Below, piece after piece: positions 6,762 through 14,876 of a DNA stretch of 15,218 bases. The translations under genes and the position numbers were made by a program. The notes below the pieces were generated by a model, which saw only the letters and a program-made list of their open reading frames with translations, had not been told where the DNA came from and ran no database searches. Source of the stretch: an uncultured Mollicutes bacterium (GTDB taxonomy: Bacteria > Bacillota_I > Bacilli_A > Acholeplasmatales > Anaeroplasmataceae); assembly GCA_937905855.1 (NCBI GenBank), contig CALCWU010000134.1:1-15218 (forward strand). The letters are read 5' to 3'. The first letter of the stretch is position 1, and every line of letters begins with the position of its first letter.

Positions 6762-7745
6762 CTATGTTTCACTTACTAATGACAAGAAAATAATTCCTGC
6801 TAAAATTATTAATATAAATACATATTGAAGCTTAGTAAGCTTTTCTTTAAGAACTATACGTGATAATGTTAAAGAAATAATTACCGTACCTGCTCCAAGA
6901 ATTACAGCTGCTATACCTTTTCCCTCTGATAGGGCAAAAATATAGGTAGCTTGACCAATAGTTTCAAATAAGGCAGCAAGAATCTTATCCTTTTGTAAAG
7001 CAACCTTTTGATACCATTTAAGACCTACTTCACCCTCAATAACCTCATTTGCTTCACTTCCTAAAGAAAATAGCTTAACGTGCTTAATCTTAAAGAAAAT
7101 TAAAATTCCAATTGCCATAAAAAAGAAGGTAAATTCATATGAGCAATTAGCAACATGCTCTAAAGTATCAGGCGTTACATCTCTTAAAATAGATGTTAAA
7201 GCATCATCAGTATAGAATATATCTAAAAATGTTCCTGTAGCATCTAGCATTGCATAGCAAAATGGCATTGCAAAGGCTAAAATAGCAAGCTTTTTACCTA
7301 ACTTTTTTCTTAAGTCGGTTTTCCCATTGTTTTCAACAAAGCCAACACCTAAAATACCAATTACAACAACTACTATCGCAACTATTTGTAAAGCTTCAAT
7401 TTTCTCATGCATAAATATAGCACATAAAATTGGAACAATAGCACCTGAGGTATTTTCAATAGGGTCAGAAATTGATTCCTCAATAAATCTTACACCAAAA
7501 TATGAACAGGTCATTGAAACAATATAACAAAGCGATACGGGTAAATAAATCACGATATTAATAGGATTATAATTGATGTTTTGTGTTAATAAAATAACAA
7601 GAGCATATATTCCCATAAACAAGCCAACAAAACATGTTGTTTTTAAATGAGCATACTTTTCATGAGCAACATTACCCTTTTTATAGTATATTTCTGCAAT
7701 GCCCCAGGCAACTGTAGAAACGATTAAAAATATCCATAATTCCAT
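6762..7745 (-). CDS. EamA/DMT-superfamily transporter
   Basis: The protein has 327 residues and about ten hydrophobic helices in two halves, the usual EamA (drug/metabolite transporter) architecture. The first half ends near GVGFVENNGKTD. A charged cytosolic stretch follows (DLRKKLGKKL). Between helices of the second half there is an unusually long hydrophilic loop, roughly residues 170-200 and 225-250. The conserved small-residue signature of the last helices is visible (ETIGQATYIFALSEGKGIAAVILGAGTVIISL, then KEKLTKLQYVFILIILAGI). Substrate unknown. GAGGAG about 11 bases before the ATG supports the start. It is divergent from the YnbB-family gene and may end at a terminator inside the region to its left. 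Confidence 0.85.
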   Translation of the reverse strand: MELWIFLIVSTVAWGIAEIYYKKGNVAHEKYAHLKTTCFVGLFMGIYALVILLTQNINYNPINIVIYLPVSLCYIVSMTCSYFGVRFIEESISDPIENTSGAIVPILCAIFMHEKIEALQIVAIVVVVIGILGVGFVENNGKTDLRKKLGKKLAILAFAMPFCYAMLDATGTFLDIFYTDDALTSILRDVTPDTLEHVANCSYEFTFFFMAIGILIFFKIKHVKLFSLGSEANEVIEGEVGLKWYQKVALQKDKILAALFETIGQATYIFALSEGKGIAAVILGAGTVIISLTLSRIVLKEKLTKLQYVFILIILAGIIFLSLVSET

Positions 7746-7780
7746 TTTTTACAAACTCCTCTAAAAATACTACTCTTTTT

Positions 7781-7809
7781 ATAATATCGTATTTTCTTAA
7801 AACTTACAA
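7781..7809 (-). promoter_or_regulatory. Promoter of the EamA-type gene
   Basis: Minus strand TTGTAA (7809-7804), 17 bases, TATTAT (7786-7781). It lies in the 148-base divergent region shared with the ynbB-like gene. Confidence 0.45.
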
Positions 7810-7842
7810 GAAAAAAATACAAATTTCCCAAACTTTTTCATT

Positions 7843-7871
7843 TTGCATTTTAATTATTCCTATTTTATGAT
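7843..7871 (+). promoter_or_regulatory. Promoter of the ynbB-like gene
   Basis: TTGCAT (7843-7848), 17 bases, TATGAT (7866-7871). The -35 is weak. An AGGTGAT ribosome site follows at 7882-7888, before the ATG at 7894. Confidence 0.4.
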
Positions 7872-7893
7872 AAAATAGACCAGGTGATTTTAA

Positions 7894-9143
7894 ATGATAT
7901 TAGATAATATAGATGAAAAAGTTATTGAACTAAATAAACAAGCAGAAATTGATTTAAAGGATATTTATAAAGAAATTGATGATAATTGTTTTTATAATTC
8001 AAATCGTATTTTAAGTGCTTTTATAGAAAATAGAGTTGAATATGCTGATTTTACTGACCGTAATGGCTATGGTATATTCGATTCAGGACGTGAAAAGCTT
8101 GAAAAAATATTTGCAAGCATTTTAGGCTGCGAGGATGCTCTTGTAAGAGTTCAAATTATGAGTGGAACTAATGCCTTATATCTTGCCTTTAGTGCTCTAT
8201 TGAAGCACGGTGATACTATGATATCACTAAGTGGTAAGCCTTATGATTCTTTATTAAAAATGGTAGGAATTGTAGGAGACTCAACCCAGTCGGCGTAAAA
8301 TATGAGCAGATTGATTTAATTGATAATAAATTTGATTTAGAAAAAATTAAAGCACGTTTAGCTAAAAATGATGTTAAGCTAGTTGAAATCCAACGTTCAC
8401 GTGGCTATTCTTCACGTAAATCCTTAACTATAGATCAAATTGAAGAATGTATTAAGGTAATTAGAAGTGTTAATAAAGATGTAATCATAATGGTTGATAA
8501 CTGCTATGGTGAATTAGTTGAAAAAAGAGAGCCAGGACATGTTGGAGCAAACGTTGTTGTAGGCTCACTTATGAAAAATCTAGGTGGAGGTATTGCAACA
8601 TCAGGGGGATATATTGCCGGTGATACAAAATATATTGAAATGATTGCTGATCGTCTAACCTCTCCTGGCGTTGGCAAGGAACTTGGTGCAAACTTTAATC
8701 AAAACAGTAACTTCTTCAAAGGTGTATTCATGGCCCCAAATGCTGTTAAGAGTGCTTTAAAAACCCAAATATTTGCTGCCTATATGCTACAAAAAATGGG
8801 CTTCAATGAAATATCTCCTAAATATGATGAAAAAAGAACAGATATAATCCAAATAATTGAATTAAAAACTAAAAAGAACCTTGTTGCTTTTGCAAGAAGC
8901 ATTCAAGCCTCTTCACCTGTTGATTCTGGTGTCTACATTATGCCAGCTCCAATGCCTGGTTATCCATGTGATGTAATTATGGCCGCAGGCTGCTTTACAG
9001 AAGGTAGTACAATTGAGCTTAGTGCTGATGCACCATGTGTTGAGCCATATACATTATATATGCAAGGTGGTCTTACCTATGAATATGGAAAATTAAGTAT
9101 TATGCAGGCATTATCATCAGTATTAAAAGAAATTAACAAATAA
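7894..9143 (+). pseudogene. ynbB: YnbB-family PLP-dependent enzyme (methionine gamma-lyase-like), one frameshift
   Basis: Two frames join into one protein of about 416 residues, the usual length of this family (Met_gamma_lyase fold, formerly called aluminium resistance protein). Frame one runs 7894-8298 and includes EDALVRVQIMSGTNALYLAF and GKPYDSLLKMVGIVGDS. Frame two continues from 8280 as NPVGVKYEQIDL, then VEIQRSRGY, MVDNCYGE, LTSPGVGKE and YVQ-like YMQGGLTYEYGK. One base is missing near 8278-8290 (adding an A to TCAACCC restores GDSNPVGVKY). The PLP lysine is in SLMKNLGGG (about residue 228 restored). In Bacillus subtilis ynbB is required for 5-aminopentanol modification of EF-P, and efp lies 1 kb away. 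No slippery heptamer is at the break. Sequencing error or true inactivation are both possible. Confidence 0.85.
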
Positions 9144-9217
9144 AAATTTATTTGTATAAAAATGTCTAATAAGCTCATAATAAATTTGTAGTAAAATTTT
9201 AAAAAGGAGTTTTTATT

Positions 9218-9391
9218 ATGACAAACAAAATTACTGCAAGACCATGCAAGGAAAATCCTTCAACATGGGAAATAATGGACCAATATGGTAAAGTAAAGGA
9301 TAAGCACTATAAAACTAAAGAGGAATGCGTAAAATTTGCAACAAAGCTTGCTGAAGAATGTGGCTGTGAGCTTTGCGTTTGCGATAAATAA
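9218..9391 (+). CDS. Small Cys-rich DUF2188-like protein
   Basis: This 57-residue reading frame begins MTNKITARPCKENPSTWEIM and is preceded by AAAAAGGAG, 8 bases from the ATG. The middle (WEIMDQYGKVKDKHYKTKEECVKFATKLAEE) follows the DUF2188 pattern of a Trp-led strand, a turn and a TKxEAxxxAxxLA helix. Six cysteines are present (10, 37, 48, 50, 53, 55), the last four as CxCxxCxC. They could bind metal or form disulfides; this is not seen in a typical DUF2188 tail. No signal peptide. It lies 74 bases after the ynbB-like gene on the same strand and is probably co-transcribed. It ends at a strong shared terminator. Function unknown. Confidence 0.75.
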   Translation: MTNKITARPCKENPSTWEIMDQYGKVKDKHYKTKEECVKFATKLAEECGCELCVCDK

Positions 9392-9444
9392 ATAGCATAT
9401 AAAAAATACTCAGTTTTAAACCTGAGTATTTTTTATATGCTATT
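9391..9444. terminator. Perfect 23-pair bidirectional terminator
   Basis: Arms 9391-9413 and 9422-9444 are exact reverse complements around an 8-base loop. A6 on the left arm and T6 on the right arm let it act on both strands. It begins at the last base of the small gene's stop codon, and the last codons of the ymfI-like gene lie in the right arm. Confidence 0.85.
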
Positions 9445-10176
9445 ATATTGTCCACCATCAATACGAATAATTGTATTATTAATATATGAAGCATCATCAC
9501 TGATTAAAAACTTAACAAGTTTTGCAACCTCACTTGCTTCCCCAATTCTTCTAACTAAAATCTTATCAAGTTCCATTTGCATAAATTCTTCATCATAATC
9601 CTTAATTTCATTTTCCGTATTAATCAATCCTGGCGCTATTGCGTTTACAGTAGCATATGGTGCAAATTCAATTGCTAAATTATGAGTAAGTGAATTTAAT
9701 GCTGCTTTAGATGCATCATATTCAATGCCCATTGGATAATAAGTATTCATACCATTTGTTGAAGATATATTAATAATTCTTCCCCATTTTTTGTCTAAAA
9801 TGTGACGTTCAGCTCTTTTAGCTGTTAAAAAAGCGCCGATTAAATTAACATCCAATGTCAATTTAAAATCTTCTACTTTCTTATGACTAAAAATATTAGG
9901 AATATCAACTGCTGCATTATTAATTAAAATATCAACTCCACCTAGCTTAGCTTCAATAATATTAAACATATTATCTACTTCTTCCTCATTACTTACATCA
10001 CATTTAATAACAAGTGAGCGAATATTATATTTTTTTATTTCTTCGTTTAAAGCATAGGCTTCACTCTCAGACGTATGATAATTAATAACACAATCATATC
10101 CACATGAGGCTAATTCTTTAATAATGGCAGCGCCAATTCCCTTAGCGCTGCCAGTAACTAAAACAACCTTATTCAT
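9433..10176 (-). CDS. ymfI: SDR-family oxidoreductase, likely EF-P 5-aminopentanone reductase (YmfI-like)
   Basis: The 247 residues form a complete classical short-chain dehydrogenase. TGSAKGIG (8-15) binds the dinucleotide; NNAA (86-89) and N111 follow. The catalytic set is S139, Y153 and K157 (YDASK), and the protein ends in the IDGGQY motif typical of FabG relatives. By fold alone FabG (3-oxoacyl-ACP reductase) is possible. The context argues for YmfI: the gene starts 6 bases after the efp stop, no fatty-acid synthesis gene is near, and a YnbB homologue is next door. YmfI of Bacillus subtilis reduces the 5-aminopentanone on EF-P to 5-aminopentanol. A GGAAGAG ribosome site is embedded in the end of efp. 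The last codons form part of the terminator stem. Confidence 0.75.
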   Translation of the reverse strand: MNKVVLVTGSAKGIGAAIIKELASCGYDCVINYHTSESEAYALNEEIKKYNIRSLVIKCDVSNEEEVDNMFNIIEAKLGGVDILINNAAVDIPNIFSHKKVEDFKLTLDVNLIGAFLTAKRAERHILDKKWGRIINISSTNGMNTYYPMGIEYDASKAALNSLTHNLAIEFAPYATVNAIAPGLINTENEIKDYDEEFMQMELDKILVRRIGEASEVAKLVKFLISDDASYINNTIIRIDGGQYNSI

Positions 10177-10182
10177 TAAAAA

Positions 10183-10740
10183 TTAAGCTCTTCCACAATA
10201 GCTTCCATCAATTGTAGAGATAATAACCTTATCTCCTTCCTTGATGAATTGTGGAACTCTAATCTTAAGTCCAGTTTCCAAAGTTGCATCCTTTGTAGAT
10301 GTTGATGCTGCACCAGCTGCTGCAGGTGGAGTCTCTGTAACTGTTAGGTTAACCTTATCAGGTAGAATAACACCTAAAATTTCATTTTCAAAGAAACGTA
10401 GGCTTAAATCCATTCCCTCAAGAATATAATATTTATTATCTCCTAAAGCATCTGCAGATAATTCATATTGTTCAAATGTAGTCATATCCATAAAATAATA
10501 TGTATCACCTGATGCATAAGAATATTGAACAGGCTTAGTTTCAATCATTGCTTGCTCAAATTTAGTATTAGTGTTAAAGTTTCTTTCAAGTACTGTACCT
10601 GTTCTTAAATCCTTTAATTTAGTTTTAAGAATTGCAGCACCCTTTCCTGGTTTAACATGCATAAATTCCAAAACAACATATATTTTTCCATCAATTGCTA
10701 ATGTTAATCCATTTCTAAAATCTCCAGCTTCAATTGCCAT
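10183..10740 (-). CDS. efp: Translation elongation factor P
   Basis: EF-P of normal length (185 residues) and three-domain layout: KOW-like domain about 1-63, central OB about 64-126, C-terminal OB about 127-185. It binds stalled ribosomes between P and E sites and eases Pro-Pro bond formation. The modified loop reads HVKPGKGAA, so the modified lysine is K33 (K32 in Bacillus subtilis, K34 in Escherichia coli). The KPGKGAA context fits the B. subtilis 5-aminopentanol type. The loop that usually reads GxKGDTA is replaced by an Ala-rich PPAAAGAASTST (about 138-149). The C-terminal signature is conserved (VPQFIKEGDKVIISTIDGSYCGRA region). AAGGAG lies 8 bases before the ATG. It leads a two-gene operon with the ymfI-like gene. 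Confidence 0.97.
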   Translation of the reverse strand: MAIEAGDFRNGLTLAIDGKIYVVLEFMHVKPGKGAAILKTKLKDLRTGTVLERNFNTNTKFEQAMIETKPVQYSYASGDTYYFMDMTTFEQYELSADALGDNKYYILEGMDLSLRFFENEILGVILPDKVNLTVTETPPAAAGAASTSTKDATLETGLKIRVPQFIKEGDKVIISTIDGSYCGRA

Positions 10741-10781
10741 AGAAAAGTCTCCTTCGTAATTAATATTATTGTAACAATATA

Positions 10782-10810
10782 ATTTTATCTTTTTTTCACC
10801 GAAAATTCAA
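10782..10810 (-). promoter_or_regulatory. Promoter of the efp operon
   Basis: Minus strand TTGAAT (10810-10805), 17 bases, TAAAAT (10787-10782). Start near 10775, giving a leader of about 35 bases with AAGGAG at 10754-10749. Confidence 0.45.
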
Positions 10811-10820
10811 GTTATATCTT

Positions 10821-10838
10821 TATTATTTACAAATAATA
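10821..10838 (-). terminator. Weak AT-only hairpin after the flavin-reductase-like gene
   Basis: TATTATT/AATAATA pair around TGTA just after the stop codon. There is no T tract, so termination may be poor and some read-through into efp is possible. Confidence 0.25.
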
Positions 10839-10840
10839 TC

Positions 10841-11767
10841 TTATTTTTTCTTCTCTTTGCTTCTTTTATCGTTAATAATCTTCATTTCTTTTTCTGTAAT
10901 TAATACTACGTTATGCTCCTTAGCCCACTTTACACAGCCGTTTAAAGCCATTTTTAAAAATGGACGAGGCACCTTAGTAAGCATCATTAAGGCATCATCA
11001 CTAAATTTAACAACATCATCAGCTCTATTAGCCGCATACTTTATAGATGTTAGATCAACCTCTTTATCTAATACATCCTGCTTATTAGGCTTTTTATAAT
11101 TAGAGCACCAAAAATATTTTGAGTCTCGATAGCCAAAATTAGTTGGAACCGGGCAAAAATTATTACGATTAACACCATTAATTATCGCATCATAATACTT
11201 TTCCTTCATTAAAATATGATCGATTTTTAAAATAAAATGTGCACCATATTTTGATGTAATACCATTAAAATCATGATACTCAAAATCAGAATAATCATCT
11301 AATATCGGATCATCACTAGCATTATCTAATGAGGAAACCCAGCTACATTCAAATACTTGAAGTGCTTCGTTTATAATCTTTGGATATTTTTCATTAGAAT
11401 TATTATTAGCGCTCATACCATCACTTAAATGGAACTTAAAGTCCTTCATTTTTTCTTCTCTAGTATCACCTGGAAATCCTAAACGAACGTGCTCTTTGAA
11501 GTTTTTCTTGGAATATGGTAGGAAATTAATGCTACATTTACCATATTTTAAAATACCTTTAGCTGTATTAGATGTATTCCTACATTCCAAAACCATAGCA
11601 TAAAAATCCTTGCCTGCAATATAATAAGGAAATACTAGAGAATATGCACCAAAGCTAGTATTTCCATTTTCGTCCAATGTTCCAATTAAAGTAAGAGGCA
11701 TTGGAAAAAAAGCAGATGTTTGATAAAAATTATCTACAATTCTTAAATCCTTAAAGTCATTATTCAT
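10841..11767 (-). CDS. Flavin-reductase-like FMN-binding protein with C-terminal PCP_red-like domain
   Basis: The 308-residue protein starts at 11767, where GGAGG (11780-11776) lies 8 bases upstream; an earlier ATG at 11791 would place that site inside the gene. Residues about 10-205 resemble the split-barrel flavin reductase/FMN-binding family (FFPMPLTLIGTLDENGNTSF, AMVLECRNTSNTAKGI, FLPYSKKNFKEHV). The last 55 residues read like the PCP_red domain of light-independent protochlorophyllide reductase: FSDDALMMLTKVPRPFLKMAL, then KWAKEHNVVLITEKEM. The combination is uncommon; it suggests a redox enzyme of unknown substrate, not chlorophyll synthesis. SbcC's TGA stop overlaps the region of its ribosome site, so it is the third gene of the sbcDC operon. 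Confidence 0.75.
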   Translation of the reverse strand: MNNDFKDLRIVDNFYQTSAFFPMPLTLIGTLDENGNTSFGAYSLVFPYYIAGKDFYAMVLECRNTSNTAKGILKYGKCSINFLPYSKKNFKEHVRLGFPGDTREEKMKDFKFHLSDGMSANNNSNEKYPKIINEALQVFECSWVSSLDNASDDPILDDYSDFEYHDFNGITSKYGAHFILKIDHILMKEKYYDAIINGVNRNNFCPVPTNFGYRDSKYFWCSNYKKPNKQDVLDKEVDLTSIKYAANRADDVVKFSDDALMMLTKVPRPFLKMALNGCVKWAKEHNVVLITEKEMKIINDKRSKEKKK

Positions 11768-11783
11768 TTTCATATCCTCCATA

Positions 11784-14700
11784 TCATTCATTAATTATTT
11801 TAAAGCTTGAACCTTTATCACTCTTAGAAACAATAATTTTAGATGAAATACTTCTTTCTAGCTCAGCAATATGGGAAATAATACCAATTCTTCGATTAGT
11901 TTGCTTACCAACATCTAAAAGAGTCTTTTTGGTATTATCAAGCATTTCACTATCCAAGGTACCAAAGCCTTCATCTATAAACATACTATTAAGCTCCACA
12001 CCTCCAGCTTTAACCTCAATTATTTCAGAAAAAGCAAGTGCTAATGCCATAGAAGCTTGGAATGATTCACCACCAGATAATCCTGATACAGGTCTTCTTT
12101 GACCATTATATAAATCAAGAACGTCTATTTCTAAACCAATTTGTCCGTTTCCAGCCTTAGGCTTACCAGGAAGAAGCTCATATCTACCATTACTCATCCT
12201 ATTAAACTTAAAGCTTGCCACTTTTAAAATTTCATCAAATATTTGAAGCTGATAATAAACCTCAAAGCTAATTTTTCTACCATTAACCTTTCCTGTTGCT
12301 ACCTCATATAAATCCTTAACATCATTATATTCAATTAATTTTTGTTCATTTTCATCCTGAAGCTTTAATAAGGTATTATAAGCATTTTCATTTAATGCAT
12401 ACTTTGAATTAAACTCTTGACATACTTTATTAGAATCATTAAGCTCTTTTTCTAAATTATTTACCTTATTTTGAATTTCATCTAAATTTAGTATTTGTAG
12501 CTTATCATAGCCTTTATTTTTATATTGATTAATTAAGCTTTCCTTAACAGAAATGTCTATTTTATATTTTGAAGCCCTAGAGTCTAATTCCTTTAGCTTT
12601 ATTTCACCTAAGTAAAATCTTGTTGCTTCTTCAAGATTCTTGATACTAGATGAAGCAAATAAATTATTCAATTCTTTACTAGCTTCATCTAGTTCTATTT
12701 GATTTTCATTGATTAGCTTAGAATTACCTTTGATTGAAGCTTCGTTTTCGCTAACCTTAGCCATAGCCTCACCTAATTCTTTATTAAGCCTTTCAATATT
12801 TTTATTATTTTCTTCATATTCATTTTGAAGTGATTGTTCTCTTTTTAAAAGCAAGTTTTTATCCTTACCAGTTAAATGCTCATTTGCTTTTATTTCACCA
12901 TCAAGTCTTGACGCATCGCCTTCATTTTTTACTAAATCATTTTGCTTAGCATTCATTTTTTTTATAATTTTTTCATTTTCTAATGATAATTTATCAGCAT
13001 TTTCCTTTTGTATTGATTGTTTCTTCTTACACTTATTTAGTTTATTTAATTTTTCCTCTAATGGTTCTAATAAATCATCAAATTTCTTAATTAAATCTTG
13101 ATATAAGCTAGCTATATTATCATTATTGTAATCACTTAATATTTTATCTAGGGTAGTCTTTAAACTAGTAATTTCAGTACTAATTTGTTGAAGCTTTAAA
13201 TTAGCCTTATTATATATATCCGTAGCAGTTTTATCTTCCTTTTTTAATTCATCAAGTCTAGCCTTAGAAATTTCTTCAACTAAAACCGCTTTATTAGGGT
13301 GATGAATACTGCCACAAACTGGGCAAGGCATATTATCTAAAAGATCCTTAGCTAAAATTCCCGCCAAAGATTTATGATATTTTGTTTCATAATCTTGGCA
13401 ATAATTTCTAGCTTCATTTGCTTTTTTTCTTAATTCTTCAACAATATTAATATTTGTTATATATTCTTTATTTTTATTTATATAGTTATTAACTGAATCA
13501 TTATATTCCAAAATATTATTCTTTTCATTTTTGATTTCTTGAATTTTTAAATTACAGTTATTAATATCTTCATCATATGAAATACCAAGTTTCCTATTAA
13601 TCTCTTCAATAACTTCTTTATTCTTAGAATATTGCTTGTTTAATTTTTCAATATCAATATTCAAGACATTTTTCACTTTAACTAATTCGCTATATTTAAG
13701 ATACTTTTCATTAAAACTATCAAGTTCATTTATATCTTTTTTTAAATTAGCAATTTCTTCACTTATTTTTTTATTATCGGCATTAATATTTGGAATTTTA
13801 GCACAATCATTTTGTTTTTGAACAAGAATTTTAGCAAGATTATTTTTATCTTCAGAAAGTATTTCCGCTAATTTCAAATATTTTTGTGCCTTCAATTTTA
13901 AATCATTGCATTTTTTATTAGCATCAATAATTTTACTAGCCTCTTTGGCCTTATTAATTTTAATATCAAGCTCATTAAAATTATCTTTTTGAGCCAATAA
14001 TTCCTCATATCCCTTTAATGCTTCCTTATATGAATTTACATTATCATTATTTATCCTGGCATTATTTAAATTCAATTTTTCTTTCATCAATAATTTATTA
14101 TTATTATCAGCAATAGCATTTAATTCATTTAATTTATTTTTATCTGACTCTAGCCTACCTGCAATTAAAGGAATAATTGAACTTAAAATTTCAACATCAT
14201 TTTTAATTTTATCATCAAGTTCATCACCGAAATTAAAGCTTGCTCTAGCAGTATTAATACTTCCTTCAATTTTATTGATTTCATCATTTTGCTCCCTAAA
14301 TGCTGATGCTAGCTTATCACTAAATTCATTAAGCTTTTCTGTATTTAGAATTTTTCTAAATATTTCTTCTCTTTCTTTAGTGTCAGCATTAATAAGAGAA
14401 TAAAAATCACCCTGAGCAATCATCATTGTCATTTTAAATTGGTCATAGCTTAAGCCAATAATTTCTTCCATTTTTTTATCAACGTTTTTAGTAACTACTT
14501 CTCCATTTGGCATTGTAAGAACAGCTGAAGCATTAACCTCTTTAATCTTATATTCACCATCAGTCTTTTTTTGATTTTGCTTAAGCTGTTTAGGTTCTCT
14601 TCTTATTGTATATTTTTTATTATGGTATTCGAATTCTAAGATAACATATGCTAAATCATTAATGCCGGCATATTTACTTTTCAAATCATTAATTTCTCTA

Positions 14701-14876
14701 TTATCTCCACTAGTCTTACCATAAACGGCATAACAAATCGCATCAAATATATAAGATTTACCACTACCAGTGGGTCCAGTTATTAAAAATAAAGAATTAT
14801 TAAGCATATTAAAATCAATTACATGCTCACCCTTATAAGGACCAATATTAGCAATTGTTAATTTATTTAGCTTCAT
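11784..14876 (-). CDS. sbcC: Exonuclease subunit SbcC (Rad50-like ATPase)
   Basis: This is a 1030-residue SMC/Rad50-type protein. It has an N-terminal ATPase half with Walker A GPTGSGKS (34-41), the Q-loop region near QGDF, and two long Lys/Glu/Asn-rich coiled coils. These are joined at a zinc hook, CPVC (C518, C521). The C-terminal half carries the LSGGES signature (933-938) and Walker B FIDEG (D968, E969). With SbcD it cleaves hairpins, covalently blocked ends and palindromes using ATP. The ATG at 14876 is chosen over a TTG at 14894 because GGGGAG (14892-14887) is 10 bases upstream. It overlaps sbcD by 14 bases, indicating translational coupling, and ends in TGA. Confidence 0.95.
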   Translation of the reverse strand: MKLNKLTIANIGPYKGEHVIDFNMLNNSLFLITGPTGSGKSYIFDAICYAVYGKTSGDNREINDLKSKYAGINDLAYVILEFEYHNKKYTIRREPKQLKQNQKKTDGEYKIKEVNASAVLTMPNGEVVTKNVDKKMEEIIGLSYDQFKMTMMIAQGDFYSLINADTKEREEIFRKILNTEKLNEFSDKLASAFREQNDEINKIEGSINTARASFNFGDELDDKIKNDVEILSSIIPLIAGRLESDKNKLNELNAIADNNNKLLMKEKLNLNNARINNDNVNSYKEALKGYEELLAQKDNFNELDIKINKAKEASKIIDANKKCNDLKLKAQKYLKLAEILSEDKNNLAKILVQKQNDCAKIPNINADNKKISEEIANLKKDINELDSFNEKYLKYSELVKVKNVLNIDIEKLNKQYSKNKEVIEEINRKLGISYDEDINNCNLKIQEIKNEKNNILEYNDSVNNYINKNKEYITNINIVEELRKKANEARNYCQDYETKYHKSLAGILAKDLLDNMPCPVCGSIHHPNKAVLVEEISKARLDELKKEDKTATDIYNKANLKLQQISTEITSLKTTLDKILSDYNNDNIASLYQDLIKKFDDLLEPLEEKLNKLNKCKKKQSIQKENADKLSLENEKIIKKMNAKQNDLVKNEGDASRLDGEIKANEHLTGKDKNLLLKREQSLQNEYEENNKNIERLNKELGEAMAKVSENEASIKGNSKLINENQIELDEASKELNNLFASSSIKNLEEATRFYLGEIKLKELDSRASKYKIDISVKESLINQYKNKGYDKLQILNLDEIQNKVNNLEKELNDSNKVCQEFNSKYALNENAYNTLLKLQDENEQKLIEYNDVKDLYEVATGKVNGRKISFEVYYQLQIFDEILKVASFKFNRMSNGRYELLPGKPKAGNGQIGLEIDVLDLYNGQRRPVSGLSGGESFQASMALALAFSEIIEVKAGGVELNSMFIDEGFGTLDSEMLDNTKKTLLDVGKQTNRRIGIISHIAELERSISSKIIVSKSDKGSSFKIINE

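Noticed and set aside
6643..6828. 61-codon plus-strand reading frame
   Set aside because: There is no ribosome site, it overlaps the end of the EamA-type gene and runs against a near-consensus promoter on the other strand.
8270..8298. Programmed -1 frameshifting in the ynbB-like gene
   Set aside because: No X XXY YYZ slippery heptamer lies at the point where homology changes frame, and no clear downstream pseudoknot was seen. An indel is simpler.
9433..10176. FabG (3-oxoacyl-ACP reductase) as the name of the SDR gene
   Set aside because: The fold fits, but position directly behind efp, with ynbB nearby and no fatty-acid genes, favours the YmfI role. It is kept as the main alternative.
10183..10740. 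Plus-strand reading frames opposite efp and within other genes (for example 10241-10429, 10571-10759, 10857-11099, 13636-13821, 7327-7527)
   Set aside because: They are mirror frames of strongly conserved proteins, with no ribosome sites or family features.
11784..11786. Mycoplasma-type code (TGA as Trp), considered because of the low GC
   Set aside because: Trp is encoded by TGG throughout, long genes are intact with TGA as stop, and sbcC ends at TGA right at the next gene's ribosome site.
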